Positions 1 to 9,685 are shown, counted from the first letter of the stretch. The stretch: 13,447 bases of DNA from Chloroflexota bacterium (GCA_021801545.1 JAJYXX010000058.1:2432-15878); one strand, 5' to 3'. Made by a program: numbers and translations. Notes: a model not told the origin generated them from the sequence alone.

Positions 1-199
1 GATCGTCAAGGACACCGAGCGGGACTATTTCATGTCTCCCGAGCAGGCTCGCGACTATGGCATCATCGACCAGGTCTACTCAGTGCCCGGGGATTCGCTG
101 ATCGCCCAGGCCCATGACGCCGGTCTCACCGGTGGCCAGGGGCCCTCGACCGGCGGCCCGGGCGACGAGGGATCGAAGCCCTCGCCGGCAGGCGAGTAG
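1..199 (+). CDS. clpP: ATP-dependent Clp protease proteolytic subunit ClpP, 3' end only
   Basis: This is the C-terminal end of ClpP, the serine peptidase ring that degrades proteins unfolded by ClpX. The reading frame uses base 2 as its first codon position, and the 5' part lies outside the window. The visible protein starts IVKDTERDYFMSPEQARDYG, which is the strongly conserved end of the ClpP fold. By family alignment, the Asp at bases 23-25 (in ERD) is the third member of the Ser-His-Asp triad. The fold should end near IIDQVYSVPG, but the frame runs on for about 30 Gly/Pro/Ser-rich residues to GEGSKPSPAGE-like sequence (actual end EGSKPSPAGE). That tail is longer than in E. coli or S. aureus ClpP. 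clpX follows 95 bp downstream on the same strand, the usual clpP-clpX order. The identification is secure, although only 65 codons are seen. Confidence 0.95.
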   Translation, partial: IVKDTERDYFMSPEQARDYGIIDQVYSVPGDSLIAQAHDAGLTGGQGPSTGGPGDEGSKPSPAGE

Positions 200-257
200 G
201 TGACGGTCACGGCGCTCCGTCCGGCCGTGGCGGGGTGGCGAGGACGACGGTGCGGCC

Positions 258-287
258 GCGAAGCGATAGGACGCGAAGCGATAGGAC
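258..287 (+). repeat. Perfect 15-bp tandem duplication in the clpX leader
   Basis: The unit GCGAAGCGATAGGAC occurs twice head to tail (258-272 and 273-287) with no mismatch, ending 7 bp before the clpX GTG. Each copy contains AGGA. The AGGA of the second copy (283-286) is 8 nt from the GTG and is the best ribosome binding site candidate, because the nearer AGGG at 290-293 is too close. Copy number therefore changes how many ribosome binding sites precede clpX. This is read directly from the sequence; any effect on translation is inference. Confidence 0.85.
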
Positions 288-294
288 GTAGGGC

Positions 295-1599
<1,305 letters not shown>

Positions 1600-1601
1600 T
1601 C

Positions 1602-1619
1602 GGCCGGCTCAGACCGGCT
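1602..1619. terminator. Short hairpin between convergent clpX and fadD (weak)
   Basis: GCCGG (1603-1607) pairs with CCGGC (1614-1618) around the loop CTCAGA, and a G-U pair can extend it. It occupies almost the whole 19-bp space between the clpX and fadD stop codons. There is no T-run on either side and the stem is only 5 bp, so it may just be a stop-proximal hairpin in G+C-rich DNA. Confidence 0.25.
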
Positions 1620-3436
1620 CAAGCGGGATCGGCTGGATCGGTCTCGTCGGTCGGTTCGGCCTCCTCGGCTCGTTCGATCTCGCCCGCTGGCTGCTCCTCT
1701 CCGGCCGTTCCGGGCGTCCCGGCGCTCTGCTGGAGGCGGTCCTCGGCCAGGACGCGCCGCAGGACCTTGCCGATGAACGTCCGCGGCAGCTCGGTCCGAA
1801 ACTCGATCGCCACCGGCACCTTGTAGCGGGCCAGGTTCTCGCGGCAGTAGGCGAGGATCTCGGCTTCGGTCATCGAGGCCCCGGGCTCGAGCACGACGTA
1901 GGCGCGCGGCACCTCGCCTCGGCGCTCGTCGGGCTCGCCCACGACTCCTGCCTCGGCGATCGCGGGGTGGGCCATCAGCACCTCCTCGACCTCGCGTGGA
2001 TAGACGTTCATGCCCCCGACGATGATCATGTCCTTGCGCCGGTCGACGATCCGGAAGTAGCCCTCCTCGTCCATCGTCGCCACGTCACCGGTGAAGAGCC
2101 AGCCGTCGCGCAGGACGGCCGCGGTCTCCTCGGGCTGGTTCCAGTAGCCGGCCATGACCTGCGGACCGCGGACGACGAGCTCGCCGATCTCGCCCGGGGC
2201 GAGCGTCCGCTCGCCGGTCTCGAGGTTGACGATGCGGGCGTCGGTGGACGGGAACGGCAGCCCGATCGTGCCGATCTTGCGGTGGCCGTGGATCGGGTTG
2301 CAGTGGGTGACCGGGCTTGCCTCGGTCAAGCCGTAGCCCTCGCTCACCCGTCCGCCGGTGATCTCCTCGAAGCGGCGCTGGACGTCGAGCGTGAGCGGTG
2401 CCGCGCCACTGATACAGGCGTCGATCGAGCTGAGGTCGTAGCGTGCCCGGGCGGGGTGGGCGGCGAGGGTGGCGTACATCGTCGGCGCGCCGGGGAAGGT
2501 CCTCGGTCGCGTCCGGGCGATCGACTTCAGGACCGCCACCGGATCGAAGCGCGGGTGAAGGACCTGCGTCGCACCGGTCAGGATCGAGAAGTTCATCGCC
2601 ACCGTCAGGCCGTAGATGTGGAAGTAGGGGACGACGCACAGCGTCGACTCCGCGCCGGCCCGCGCGCCCGGGAACCAGGCCGCCGTCTGGTGCGCGTTCG
2701 CGACGAGGTTGCGGTGGGTGAGCGTGGCGGCTTTCGGGGTCCCGGTCGTGCCGCCGGTCGGCTGGAGGACGGCTGGATCGTCCGGTGCCGCCGTCGAGTC
2801 GACCCGGCCACCGGGGGTCTCGCGCAGGACGCGGACGAGGTTCGGTGTCGCGGTCGAGTGGGGGACCGGGTGCCAGCGGCCCTCGCGGCGGGCGACGAGC
2901 GGGTAGAGCCAGCGGACGGGGACCGGCAGCCAGTCGCGGATCCCGGTCACGATCAGGGTGCCGTCCGACAGGCCGCCCTCGATCGCGGTCCGGACCGCGC
3001 GAACGCGCGGCACGAGCAGGTCGAGGCAGACCGAGAAGCGGGGTGTCGTCTCGCGCAGGAGGACGTCGAGTTCCCGTTCGACGAGGAGCGGGCTCGTGGG
3101 GGCGGCGATCCCGCCGGCCCGCAGCGTGCCGAAGAAGGCGATGACGAAGGCCGGGCTGTTCGGCAGATGGAGGCTGACGCGGTCGCCGCGCCCGAGCCCG
3201 CGCGCGAGGAGCGCCCGGGCGAACCGGTCGACCGCGTCGTCGAGCTCGCGGAAGCGCGTCCGGGCGCCCAGGAAGTCGATCGCGACCCGCTCGGGGAACC
3301 GTCCTGCTGCGCTGCGCAGGATCTCGTCGAGCGGCTGGTCCGGGACGCTGATCTCGTGCGGTACCCCGGGCTCGTAGTGATCGAACCAGGGACGGGCCGA
3401 CCCATTCGGCCAGATCGCCTGTGATGCCATGGTCAT
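1619..3436 (-). CDS. fadD: Long-chain fatty-acid--CoA ligase (FadD-type, AMP-forming)
   Basis: This enzyme activates free fatty acids to acyl-CoA with ATP and CoA, feeding the beta-oxidation genes upstream in the same operon. The 605-aa protein belongs to the ANL adenylating superfamily. Visible motifs are the P-loop TGGTTGTPK (about 227-235), YGLTEASP (368-375), FTGD (448-451) with the ATP-ribose Asp, the hinge region DRRKD (about 465-469), and the catalytic Lys in FIGKVLRR (K557). The last 35 or so residues are acidic and low-complexity (many E, D, P, T), beyond the usual end. I chose ATG 3436 because GGGAGG at 3450-3445 lies 8 nt upstream. ATG 3430 is also possible, while GTG 3445 would overlap the ribosome binding site. 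It is the last gene of the operon, 61 bp after fadE. The chain length it prefers cannot be read from the sequence. Confidence 0.9.
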   Translation of the reverse strand: MTMASQAIWPNGSARPWFDHYEPGVPHEISVPDQPLDEILRSAAGRFPERVAIDFLGARTRFRELDDAVDRFARALLARGLGRGDRVSLHLPNSPAFVIAFFGTLRAGGIAAPTSPLLVERELDVLLRETTPRFSVCLDLLVPRVRAVRTAIEGGLSDGTLIVTGIRDWLPVPVRWLYPLVARREGRWHPVPHSTATPNLVRVLRETPGGRVDSTAAPDDPAVLQPTGGTTGTPKAATLTHRNLVANAHQTAAWFPGARAGAESTLCVVPYFHIYGLTVAMNFSILTGATQVLHPRFDPVAVLKSIARTRPRTFPGAPTMYATLAAHPARARYDLSSIDACISGAAPLTLDVQRRFEEITGGRVSEGYGLTEASPVTHCNPIHGHRKIGTIGLPFPSTDARIVNLETGERTLAPGEIGELVVRGPQVMAGYWNQPEETAAVLRDGWLFTGDVATMDEEGYFRIVDRRKDMIIVGGMNVYPREVEEVLMAHPAIAEAGVVGEPDERRGEVPRAYVVLEPGASMTEAEILAYCRENLARYKVPVAIEFRTELPRTFIGKVLRRVLAEDRLQQSAGTPGTAGEEQPAGEIERAEEAEPTDETDPADPA

Positions 3437-3497
3437 CCTCTCCACCTCCCCTGTGGCCCTGCGACGGACGTCGTGCCCTCGGCAGAGCGAGATCGCG

Positions 3498-5330
3498 TCA
3501 GATCGGGTATCCCTCCGCGGCGATGACGTGGCCGGCCACCCGACGGCCGAGTGCGACTCGGTCGACCGGATCCGTGCGCAGGAGGCGCCGGACCCCGGCC
3601 ACGAGGAGTCGCGCCTCGTCTCCCTCGGCCAGCGACGGCGCGATCGCGCGGGCCGTCATCTCGAACTGGCCAGCACGTTCGGCCACGACGAGGCGGGCGA
3701 GGTCGACGTGGCGCGCCGCCACGTCCGGGGCGAGGCCGGACGGCTTCCCCCCGGCCGCTCGCCGGGCCCGGGCGACCGCGCTGTCCATGACGAGCACCCC
3801 GGTCGCCAGGTCGGCGAGACCGGCCAGGACCTCCTGCTGCTCCTCGAGCGTCGCGCCGAAGCGCTGGAAGGTGGCCCCGGCGAGCAGGAGGGTGACCTGC
3901 CGGGCGGCATCGACGAACGCAGCCTCGGCGTCGAGCGGCCCGCCGCCCGTGGCGTCCACTGCGCCGGTGCCGGCTGGGGCAAGGAGCGCTTCCTGCGCCC
4001 GTCGGGCCGGGCCGAGCAGGTCGAGTCGGCCCTGGATCGCCCGCTTCACGAGTGTTCCCGGGACGAGCAGCCGGTTGATCTCGTTCGTCCCCTCCCAGAT
4101 CCGGTGGATCCGGGCGTCGCGGAAGGCACGTGCGGCCGGGTAGTCCTCGATGTAGCCGTAGCCGCCGTGGACCTGGACCAGCTCGTCGACGACCCAGCCG
4201 AGCTCCTCGCTGGCGAGCACCTTGGCGATCGAGCACTCGACCGCGTACTCCTCGAGCGCGGTCCGGATCGCGTCGGGCGAGCCCGACTCCTCGGCCCGCC
4301 CGAGACGTGTATCGATCAGCCCGGCGACCCGGTAGACGACCGACTCGACGCCGTACGTCCGGGCGGCCATCCCGGCCAGCTTGGCGGCGATGAGCGGGAA
4401 CTCGACGATCCGCCGACCGAACGCTCGTCGATCGCGGGCGTAGGCGCAGGCGATCGCGATCGACGGCTTCATCCCGCCCAGGCAGCCGGCGGCGAGCTTG
4501 AAGCGTCCGACGTTGAGGACGTTGAAGGCGACGCGATGGCCCTTGCCGATCTCGCCGAGGACGTTCTCCGCCGGGACCCGGACCCCGTCGAGGGTGAGGG
4601 CGCAGGTCGATGCACCATGGACGCCGAGCTTGTGCTCCTCGGGCCCAATCGTCAGCCCCGGGCTGTTGCGCTCGACGAGGAAGGCGGTGAATTCCTCGCC
4701 GTCGACCTTCGCGTAGAGCGTGAAGAGGTCGGCGAAGCCGGCGTTCGTGATAAACTGCTTCGAGCCGTTGATCAGGTAGCTGCCGTCGGGCTGGCGGGTC
4801 GCCCGCGAGCGGATCGCGCGCGCGTCGGAGCCGGCCGACGGCTCGGTCAAGGCGTACGCCCCGACCGTCGTTCCCGCCACGAGGCCGGGCAGGTAGCGCC
4901 GGCGCTGGTCATCGGTGCCGAAGAAGACGAGCGGCAGGGTGCCGATTCCGGTGTGGGCGCTGTAGGTGACCGCGAACGAGTCGGCGCCCGCGAGGGCCTC
5001 GGTGACGACGACCGAGGTCACCCGGTCGAGTCCCACCCCGCCGTAGGCCTCGGGCACGTCGATCCCGAGGTAGCCGTCGCGTCCGAGCCGGGCCAGCAGC
5101 TCGCGGTGGGTGGCGTAGTCCTTGCCCTCGACCGCCTCGCGACGCGGCTCGACCTCCTGGGCGACGAACGCCTCGACCGCGGCCCGGATCGCGCGATGCT
5201 CCTCGTTCAGCTGTTCCGGGGTGAAGATCCGCTCCGGGTCGGTCTGGCCGACGAGGAAACCGCCGCCGCGTTCCTCGTGGCCGGCCGGCGCGGTCGAACC
5301 GGCGGGCGCGGTCTCGGTCGGGGTCGTCAT
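3498..5330 (-). CDS. fadE: Acyl-CoA dehydrogenase (FadE/VLCAD-like, long C-terminal extension)
   Basis: This FAD enzyme oxidises acyl-CoA to trans-2-enoyl-CoA, the first step of each beta-oxidation cycle, and passes electrons to ETF (not encoded here). The protein is 610 aa. It has an N-terminal helical domain, then the middle-domain signature YALTEPSAGSDA (159-170), then a C-terminal helical domain with GGYGYIEDYPAARAFRDARI and IWEGTNEI. The Glu in WEGTNEI (about E413) aligns with the catalytic base of MCAD and VLCAD. About 170 further residues follow, a length and layout matching Bacillus FadE (about 594 aa) and VLCAD rather than 380-aa short-chain enzymes. The start is ATG 5330, with AAGGAGG at 5344-5338, 7 nt upstream. 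That ATG overlaps the fadA stop (ATGA), which suggests translational coupling. A longer frame runs upstream, but the extra 38 codons lie inside fadA. Confidence 0.93.
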   Translation of the reverse strand: MTTPTETAPAGSTAPAGHEERGGGFLVGQTDPERIFTPEQLNEEHRAIRAAVEAFVAQEVEPRREAVEGKDYATHRELLARLGRDGYLGIDVPEAYGGVGLDRVTSVVVTEALAGADSFAVTYSAHTGIGTLPLVFFGTDDQRRRYLPGLVAGTTVGAYALTEPSAGSDARAIRSRATRQPDGSYLINGSKQFITNAGFADLFTLYAKVDGEEFTAFLVERNSPGLTIGPEEHKLGVHGASTCALTLDGVRVPAENVLGEIGKGHRVAFNVLNVGRFKLAAGCLGGMKPSIAIACAYARDRRAFGRRIVEFPLIAAKLAGMAARTYGVESVVYRVAGLIDTRLGRAEESGSPDAIRTALEEYAVECSIAKVLASEELGWVVDELVQVHGGYGYIEDYPAARAFRDARIHRIWEGTNEINRLLVPGTLVKRAIQGRLDLLGPARRAQEALLAPAGTGAVDATGGGPLDAEAAFVDAARQVTLLLAGATFQRFGATLEEQQEVLAGLADLATGVLVMDSAVARARRAAGGKPSGLAPDVAARHVDLARLVVAERAGQFEMTARAIAPSLAEGDEARLLVAGVRRLLRTDPVDRVALGRRVAGHVIAAEGYPI

Positions 5331-6571
5331 CGCTCTCCCTCCTTCGCGTTCATCGGTGGGGCGGCAGCGGATCCGCCGCCCGTCGGCTGGCGCCCGCCCA
5401 GCCACTCGATGATGCCGGCCACTCCCTGGCCACCGCCGACGCACATCGTCACGAGCCCGTAGCGTGCGCCCCGCGCGGCGAGCTCCGAGAGGAGCTGGAC
5501 GGTCAGCTTCGCGCCGGTCGCGCCGAGCGGATGGCCGAGGGCGATCGCGCCCCCGTTCGGGTTCGTCCGCTCCTCGTCGAAGCCCAGGTGGCGCACGACG
5601 GCGACGACCTGGGCGGCGAACGCCTCGTTCAGCTCGATGACCGCGAGGTCGTCGAGGGTGAGGCCGGCCTTCGTGAGCGCCTTCGGGACGGCCTCGATCG
5701 GGCCGAGCCCCATCACCTCGGGTGCGACGCCCGCCGTCGCATACGACACGAGCCGACCGAGCGGGGTGAGGCCGAGCCGCGCGGCGCGCTCGCCGGTCAT
5801 GACGACCATCGCCGCGGCGCCGTCGCTCATCTGCGAGCTATTGCCGGCGGTCACCGTTCCGCCCTCCGCGAAGGCCGGCGCGAGCGACGCCATCCGGGCC
5901 TCGTCGGTGTCGCGCCTGGGCCCCTCGTCGGTGTCGAACGTCACCCGTTCGAGCCGTGGGTGGCCGTCCTCGACGACCGTCCGCTCGACGACGACGGGCG
6001 CGATCTCGGCTCGGAAGCGTCCCTCGTCGATCGCGGCCGCGGCCCGGTGGTGACTGCGCAGCGCCCAGGCGTCCTGGTCCTCGCGGCTGATCTGCTCGCG
6101 GCGGGCCACCTCCTCGGCGGTCAGGCCCATGTTCAGGAAGACCTCCGGCCAGCGCTCGGCCAGCCCGGGGTTCGGTGCGAAGTGCCAGCCGGTCATCGGC
6201 ACGAAGCTCATCGACTCGAGACCCCCGGCGGCGACGACGTCGGCGACGCCGCTCGCCACCGCCTGGCTGGCGAGGGCGAGCGCCTGGAGGCCCGAGGCGC
6301 AGAAGCGGTTGACGGTCATCGCACTCGTCGAGACCGGCAACCCTGCCCCGAGCGCGACCGGGCGGGCGACGTTCAGGCCCTGGGCACCCTCGGGCATCGC
6401 GCAGCCGAGGACGAGGTCCTCGACCTCGGCCGGGTCGAGCCCGGGCGCCCGGGCGAGCGCCTCGCGCACGGCGGCCATCGCGAGCTCCTCGGGCGGTGTC
6501 TCGCGGAGCGCGCCTCGGGGCGCCCGGCCGACGGCCGTGCGGACGGCGCTGACGATGACGGCATCTCGCAT
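5327..6571 (-). CDS. fadA: Acetyl-CoA C-acyltransferase (3-ketoacyl-CoA thiolase)
   Basis: This thiolase cleaves 3-ketoacyl-CoA with CoA to acetyl-CoA and a shortened acyl-CoA, the last step of the cycle. The protein is 414 aa. The nucleophile is in NRFCASGLQA (about C91), NEAF lies at about 315-318, the catalytic His is in GGAIALGHPLGATG (about H347), and the second Cys is in CVGGGQG (about C377). All active-site residues are present. The last 25 or so residues (Gly/Ala/Pro-rich, ending NAKEGER) extend past the usual thiolase end, and their codons carry the ribosome binding site of fadE. I chose ATG 6571, with GGAG at 6581-6578 spaced 6 nt; the adjacent GTG 6574 would be too close. It is separated from fadN by 75 bp and overlaps fadE by 4 nt. 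Position between fadN and fadE favours beta-oxidation over a biosynthetic thiolase. Confidence 0.93.
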   Translation of the reverse strand: MRDAVIVSAVRTAVGRAPRGALRETPPEELAMAAVREALARAPGLDPAEVEDLVLGCAMPEGAQGLNVARPVALGAGLPVSTSAMTVNRFCASGLQALALASQAVASGVADVVAAGGLESMSFVPMTGWHFAPNPGLAERWPEVFLNMGLTAEEVARREQISREDQDAWALRSHHRAAAAIDEGRFRAEIAPVVVERTVVEDGHPRLERVTFDTDEGPRRDTDEARMASLAPAFAEGGTVTAGNSSQMSDGAAAMVVMTGERAARLGLTPLGRLVSYATAGVAPEVMGLGPIEAVPKALTKAGLTLDDLAVIELNEAFAAQVVAVVRHLGFDEERTNPNGGAIALGHPLGATGAKLTVQLLSELAARGARYGLVTMCVGGGQGVAGIIEWLGGRQPTGGGSAAAPPMNAKEGER

Positions 6572-6646
6572 CACTGGCTCCGTTGCTCCTGTCTCTCGCC
6601 GGTCTCTCTCGTTGGTCTGGCGGTCCGGGCGGCGGCCTCCTCCTCG
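6572..6646 (-). other. fadN-fadA intergenic spacer
   Basis: This 75-bp spacer holds purine-rich GAGAGAGACC and GAGAGACAGG segments (minus strand) and the fadA ribosome binding site. I found no convincing promoter, terminator hairpin or copy of the CAAACG-AA-CGTTTG operator. The simplest reading is a read-through spacer within the operon. Confidence 0.4.
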
Positions 6647-8983
6647 TCAGTTGCGAAGGGGTTTTCCGGTCCGCAACGTGTGGCGGATCCGGTCGCGGGT
6701 CAGACGCTCGCCGAGGAGCCGAAGGAACGCCTCGCGCTCGAGGTCGAGCACGTACGTCTCCGCGACCTCGGTTCCCTCGGCCACGTCGCCACCGCACATC
6801 ACCCGGGTCAGCTCGAGGGTCACCGTCCGATCGTGGGCGCTCATCGCCCGGCCGGCCAGCTGGTTGAAAGTGAGCACCTCGGCAGCGGCGACCCCGCGCC
6901 GACCGAGGACCGGGATCGGCCGGGGGAGCGGCGGCCGGTAGCCGATCTCGGCGAGCAGCCGGGCCGTCGCCGCCGCGTCAGCCCACTGGCGTTCCGGGTC
7001 GGCGCTGACGAGGTCGGCCGGGCCGAGCAGGCCAAGGGCGCGCGCCTCCTCGGCACTCGTCGATACCCGGGCAAAGGCGATCGTCTCGAGGGCGGCCCGG
7101 AAGAAGGCGAACGCGTCGGCCTGGCTGCCGGCCGCGCGCTCGGTGGCACGGCGGGCCATCGCGGTCGAGCCGCCTCCGGCCGGGATCAGCCCGACCCCTG
7201 TCTCGACGAGCCCGAGGTACGTCTCGGCGAGGGCCTGGCAGCGTGCCCCGGCAAGGCAGATCTCGGCGCCGCCGCCGAGCGTCCGGCCGCGTGGCGCGAC
7301 GACGACCGGGACCGGTGCGTAGCGGATCGCCTGGGTCGCCGCCTGGAATCGGCGAACGGCGCGGTCGAGCTCGTCCCACTCGCCCTCCTCGGCGTCGATC
7401 AGCAGCAGCGCGAGGTTCGCGCCGGCCGAGAAGTCGCCTGCCAGGGTGCCGATCACGAGCCCATCCGCGCTCCGCGCGGCGAGGTCGATCGCCCGCCGGA
7501 TGATGTCGAGCGTGTCGAGCCCGATCAGGTTGAGCTTGCCGTGGAGCTCCAGGCCAAGGATCCCGCTACCAAGGTCGACGACCGAGGCGGCCGCATTGGC
7601 GGGCAGGTCGGGCCGGACGCGCCGACGCGCCGCGACGTCGATCCGGCCGGGCGTCTCGGGCAGTGGCCGGAATGTCAGGTCCGCGAAGACGAGACTCTCC
7701 CGGCCACCGTCGGTCGTGTCGCGATAGAAGGCGCCGGGGCTGGCCGCGACCCGGACGGCAAGCTCCGGCACGGCGCCGCCGGAGCGCTCGATCAGCTCCG
7801 CGACCGCCGGTACGCCGAGGGCGTTCCACGTCTCGAACGGACCGAGTTCCCAGCCGAAGCCCCAGCGCATCGCCCGGTCGACTGCACCGGCGTCATCGGC
7901 GATCCCCGCCGCTACGGCCGCGGCGTAGCCGAGCGAGGCGGCGACGAAGCCGCGCACGAAGCGAGCGGCGGGGTCATCCGCGGCGAGGAGCCCCGCCAGG
8001 CGGCGCCCGAGGTCCGGCTCGTTGCGGGCCAGCTGGACCGAGCTCGAGACGAGCGAGCGGCGGGGCCGGTAGTCGAACGTGGCGAGGTCGAGGGCGAGAA
8101 TCTCGCCGTCGACCCGGCGGTACATCCCGGCGCCCCGCTTCTCGCCGAGGGCGCCCCGCTCGATGAGGGTCCGCAGGACCGCCGGCACCCGGAACCGGTC
8201 GCGGTCCGGGTCGTCGACGAGCGCCTCGTGGCAGTGGTCCGCGACGGCCACGGCGACATCGATCCCGATCAGGTCGAGCGTCCGGAACGTGGCACTCTTC
8301 GGGTGGCCGATGAGCGGCCCGGTCAGCTCGTCGACTTCGTCGACCCCCAGCCCGAGCTCGAGGGCGAGGTCAACCGCGACGAGCAGCCCGTGGACCCCGA
8401 GCCGGTTGGCGATGAACGCCGGCGTGTCGTTCGCCCGAACGGTGCCCTTGCCAAGCTGGCGCGAGCCGTACGCCTCGAGCCAGGCGATGAGCCCGGGGTC
8501 GGTGTCGGCGGTCGGGATCAGCTCGAGCAGCCGGGCATAGCGCGGCGGGTTGAAGAAATGGGTCCCCAGGAATGCCCGCCGGAACGGCTCGGAGCGGCCC
8601 TCGCCGAGGGCCTGGATCGAGATTCCGCTTGTGTTCGAGCTGACGATCGGGTACGGGGACCGGCCGTCGAGCGCGGCGTCGAGCCGGGCCAGGAGGTTGC
8701 GCTTCGGTTCGAGCTGCTCGACGATCGCCTCGATCACCCAGCCCGCGCCGGCGACGCCCGCTTCGAGCGCGTCGAACCCGGCGGTCGTGATCCGGGCAGC
8801 GTCCTCGGGCCGGTAGAGGGGTGACGGGAGCAGCCGTCGAGCGCGATCGAGGCCCTGGCCCGCCGTGGCGGCATCGAGGTCCAGCAGGGTGACGCGTGCG
8901 CCGGCGCCCGCCAGCAGGCAGGCGAGCTGGGCGCCCATCGTGCCGGCGCCGAGGATGACGGCGTGCTCAAGGCGGGGGATCAT
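6647..8983 (-). CDS. fadN: 3-hydroxyacyl-CoA dehydrogenase / enoyl-CoA hydratase fusion (FadN-type)
   Basis: This bifunctional enzyme should hydrate 2-enoyl-CoA and oxidise the resulting 3-hydroxyacyl-CoA with NAD. The protein is 778 aa. The dehydrogenase half comes first: NAD-binding GAGTMG (12-17), acidic D35 at the end of the second strand, SSNTSG (115-120), GTHFFNPP with catalytic H142, E154, and TPAFIANR (187-194). The hydratase half starts near residue 465: oxyanion-hole segment FSAGANL (518-524), GGGAEI with E574, and LVETGVGLIPAGGG with E594. E574 and E594 align with the two catalytic glutamates of rat enoyl-CoA hydratase. The domain order is the reverse of E. coli FadB and matches B. 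subtilis FadN (about 789 aa). The start is ATG 8983, with AAGGAG at 8997-8992 spaced 8 nt, overlapping the regulator's stop codon as ATGA. Both active sites look intact. Confidence 0.93.
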   Translation of the reverse strand: MIPRLEHAVILGAGTMGAQLACLLAGAGARVTLLDLDAATAGQGLDRARRLLPSPLYRPEDAARITTAGFDALEAGVAGAGWVIEAIVEQLEPKRNLLARLDAALDGRSPYPIVSSNTSGISIQALGEGRSEPFRRAFLGTHFFNPPRYARLLELIPTADTDPGLIAWLEAYGSRQLGKGTVRANDTPAFIANRLGVHGLLVAVDLALELGLGVDEVDELTGPLIGHPKSATFRTLDLIGIDVAVAVADHCHEALVDDPDRDRFRVPAVLRTLIERGALGEKRGAGMYRRVDGEILALDLATFDYRPRRSLVSSSVQLARNEPDLGRRLAGLLAADDPAARFVRGFVAASLGYAAAVAAGIADDAGAVDRAMRWGFGWELGPFETWNALGVPAVAELIERSGGAVPELAVRVAASPGAFYRDTTDGGRESLVFADLTFRPLPETPGRIDVAARRRVRPDLPANAAASVVDLGSGILGLELHGKLNLIGLDTLDIIRRAIDLAARSADGLVIGTLAGDFSAGANLALLLIDAEEGEWDELDRAVRRFQAATQAIRYAPVPVVVAPRGRTLGGGAEICLAGARCQALAETYLGLVETGVGLIPAGGGSTAMARRATERAAGSQADAFAFFRAALETIAFARVSTSAEEARALGLLGPADLVSADPERQWADAAATARLLAEIGYRPPLPRPIPVLGRRGVAAAEVLTFNQLAGRAMSAHDRTVTLELTRVMCGGDVAEGTEVAETYVLDLEREAFLRLLGERLTRDRIRHTLRTGKPLRN

Positions 8984-9633
8984 CGACCGGGCTCCTTGCT
9001 CGTTTGTTCGTCGCGCCGTTCGTCGCCGCCTTCGGCGCCGTCGTCACGCCCGGCGCCGGGGGCTCGCAAGCCGTCGACGAGCAGGTCGGCGAGCAGCTTC
9101 GCGAGCTCCTCCACCGACAGCGGCCCGTCGGGGCGATACCACTGGGTGAACCAGTTGCAGGTGGACAGGATCATGAAGCCGGCCAGGCGGACATCGATCG
9201 GCCGAAAGCTTCCGTCGGCGATCCCGGCCTCGAGTGCGCGCCGCCAGTGGCGCTCGTAGGTGTCGCGGCGTTCGACGAGGACGCGGCGACGCTCCGGTGG
9301 CAGGGATCGCAGCTCGATCTGGAGCAGTGAGAGCTCGTCGCGGTGCTCGGCGGCAAACCGCAGGTGGGCCGCGATCGCGTGCCGGACGCGGTCCAGGCCT
9401 CGGCCGGGCCGGTCGAGTTCGGGCCGGACGTGCGCGTCGAGCTGCTCGAGCGCCTCGCTGACGATCGTCCAGAGGAGGTCGTCCTTGGCCGCGATGTAGT
9501 GATACAGGCTCCCGCGGTGCATCCCCAGGGCTTCGGCGAGGTCCTGCATCGAGGTGGCATGGAAGCCGCGCTCGCGGAAGAGCTGGGTGGCGGCCCGCTG
9601 GAGCTCGAGTTCGCGGGGCCGGGTCATCGTCAC
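8980..9633 (-). CDS. TetR-family regulator, probable FadR-like repressor of the fad operon
   Basis: This is a TetR-type dimeric DNA-binding protein of 217 aa. The N-terminal helix-turn-helix is clear: AATQLFRERGFHATSMQDLA then EALGMHRGSLYHYIAAKDDL (about 14-53). The C-terminal ligand domain includes CNWFTQWYRPDGPLSVEELA (about 158-177), a pattern I associate with KstR2/FadR-like regulators that bind acyl-CoA esters. The last 25 or so residues are charged and probably disordered. It is the first gene of the operon and overlaps fadN by 4 nt. A promoter and palindromic operator lie just upstream, so autorepression relieved by acyl-CoA is the likely control; the ligand is inference. The start is GTG 9633 or ATG 9627. 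GGAG lies 11 nt before the GTG and 17 nt before the ATG, so I prefer the GTG, with little certainty. Confidence 0.88.
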   Translation of the reverse strand: MTMTRPRELELQRAATQLFRERGFHATSMQDLAEALGMHRGSLYHYIAAKDDLLWTIVSEALEQLDAHVRPELDRPGRGLDRVRHAIAAHLRFAAEHRDELSLLQIELRSLPPERRRVLVERRDTYERHWRRALEAGIADGSFRPIDVRLAGFMILSTCNWFTQWYRPDGPLSVEELAKLLADLLVDGLRAPGAGRDDGAEGGDERRDEQTSKEPGR

Positions 9634-9685
9634 GGTCGGGGCGACTCCACTCGGCAGCCTGCCCGGTTGTGCGCCAGGCGAGCGT

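Noticed and set aside
1600..1720. Repeated GGCTC/TCGGT units at the 3' end of fadD
   Set aside because: They match codons of the acidic low-complexity tail and do not form a regular repeat.
1967..3424. Open frame of 485 codons on the + strand, antisense to fadD
   Set aside because: Antisense to a ligase with all adenylation motifs; low-complexity charged composition.
5331..5444. 38-codon N-terminal extension of fadE
   Set aside because: Lies within fadA, is Arg-rich and unlike the family; ATG 5330 has an AAGGAGG site.
3429..5462. Open frame of 677 codons on the + strand, antisense to fadE
   Set aside because: A codon-bias shadow of a clear acyl-CoA dehydrogenase, with no motif of its own.
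5531..8824. Open frame of 1097 codons on the + strand, antisense to fadA and fadN
   Set aside because: It is opposite two genes with intact active sites. Its composition (Arg, Asp, Gly, Glu, Val rich) is the usual shadow of G+C-rich codon use, and it shows no domain motif.
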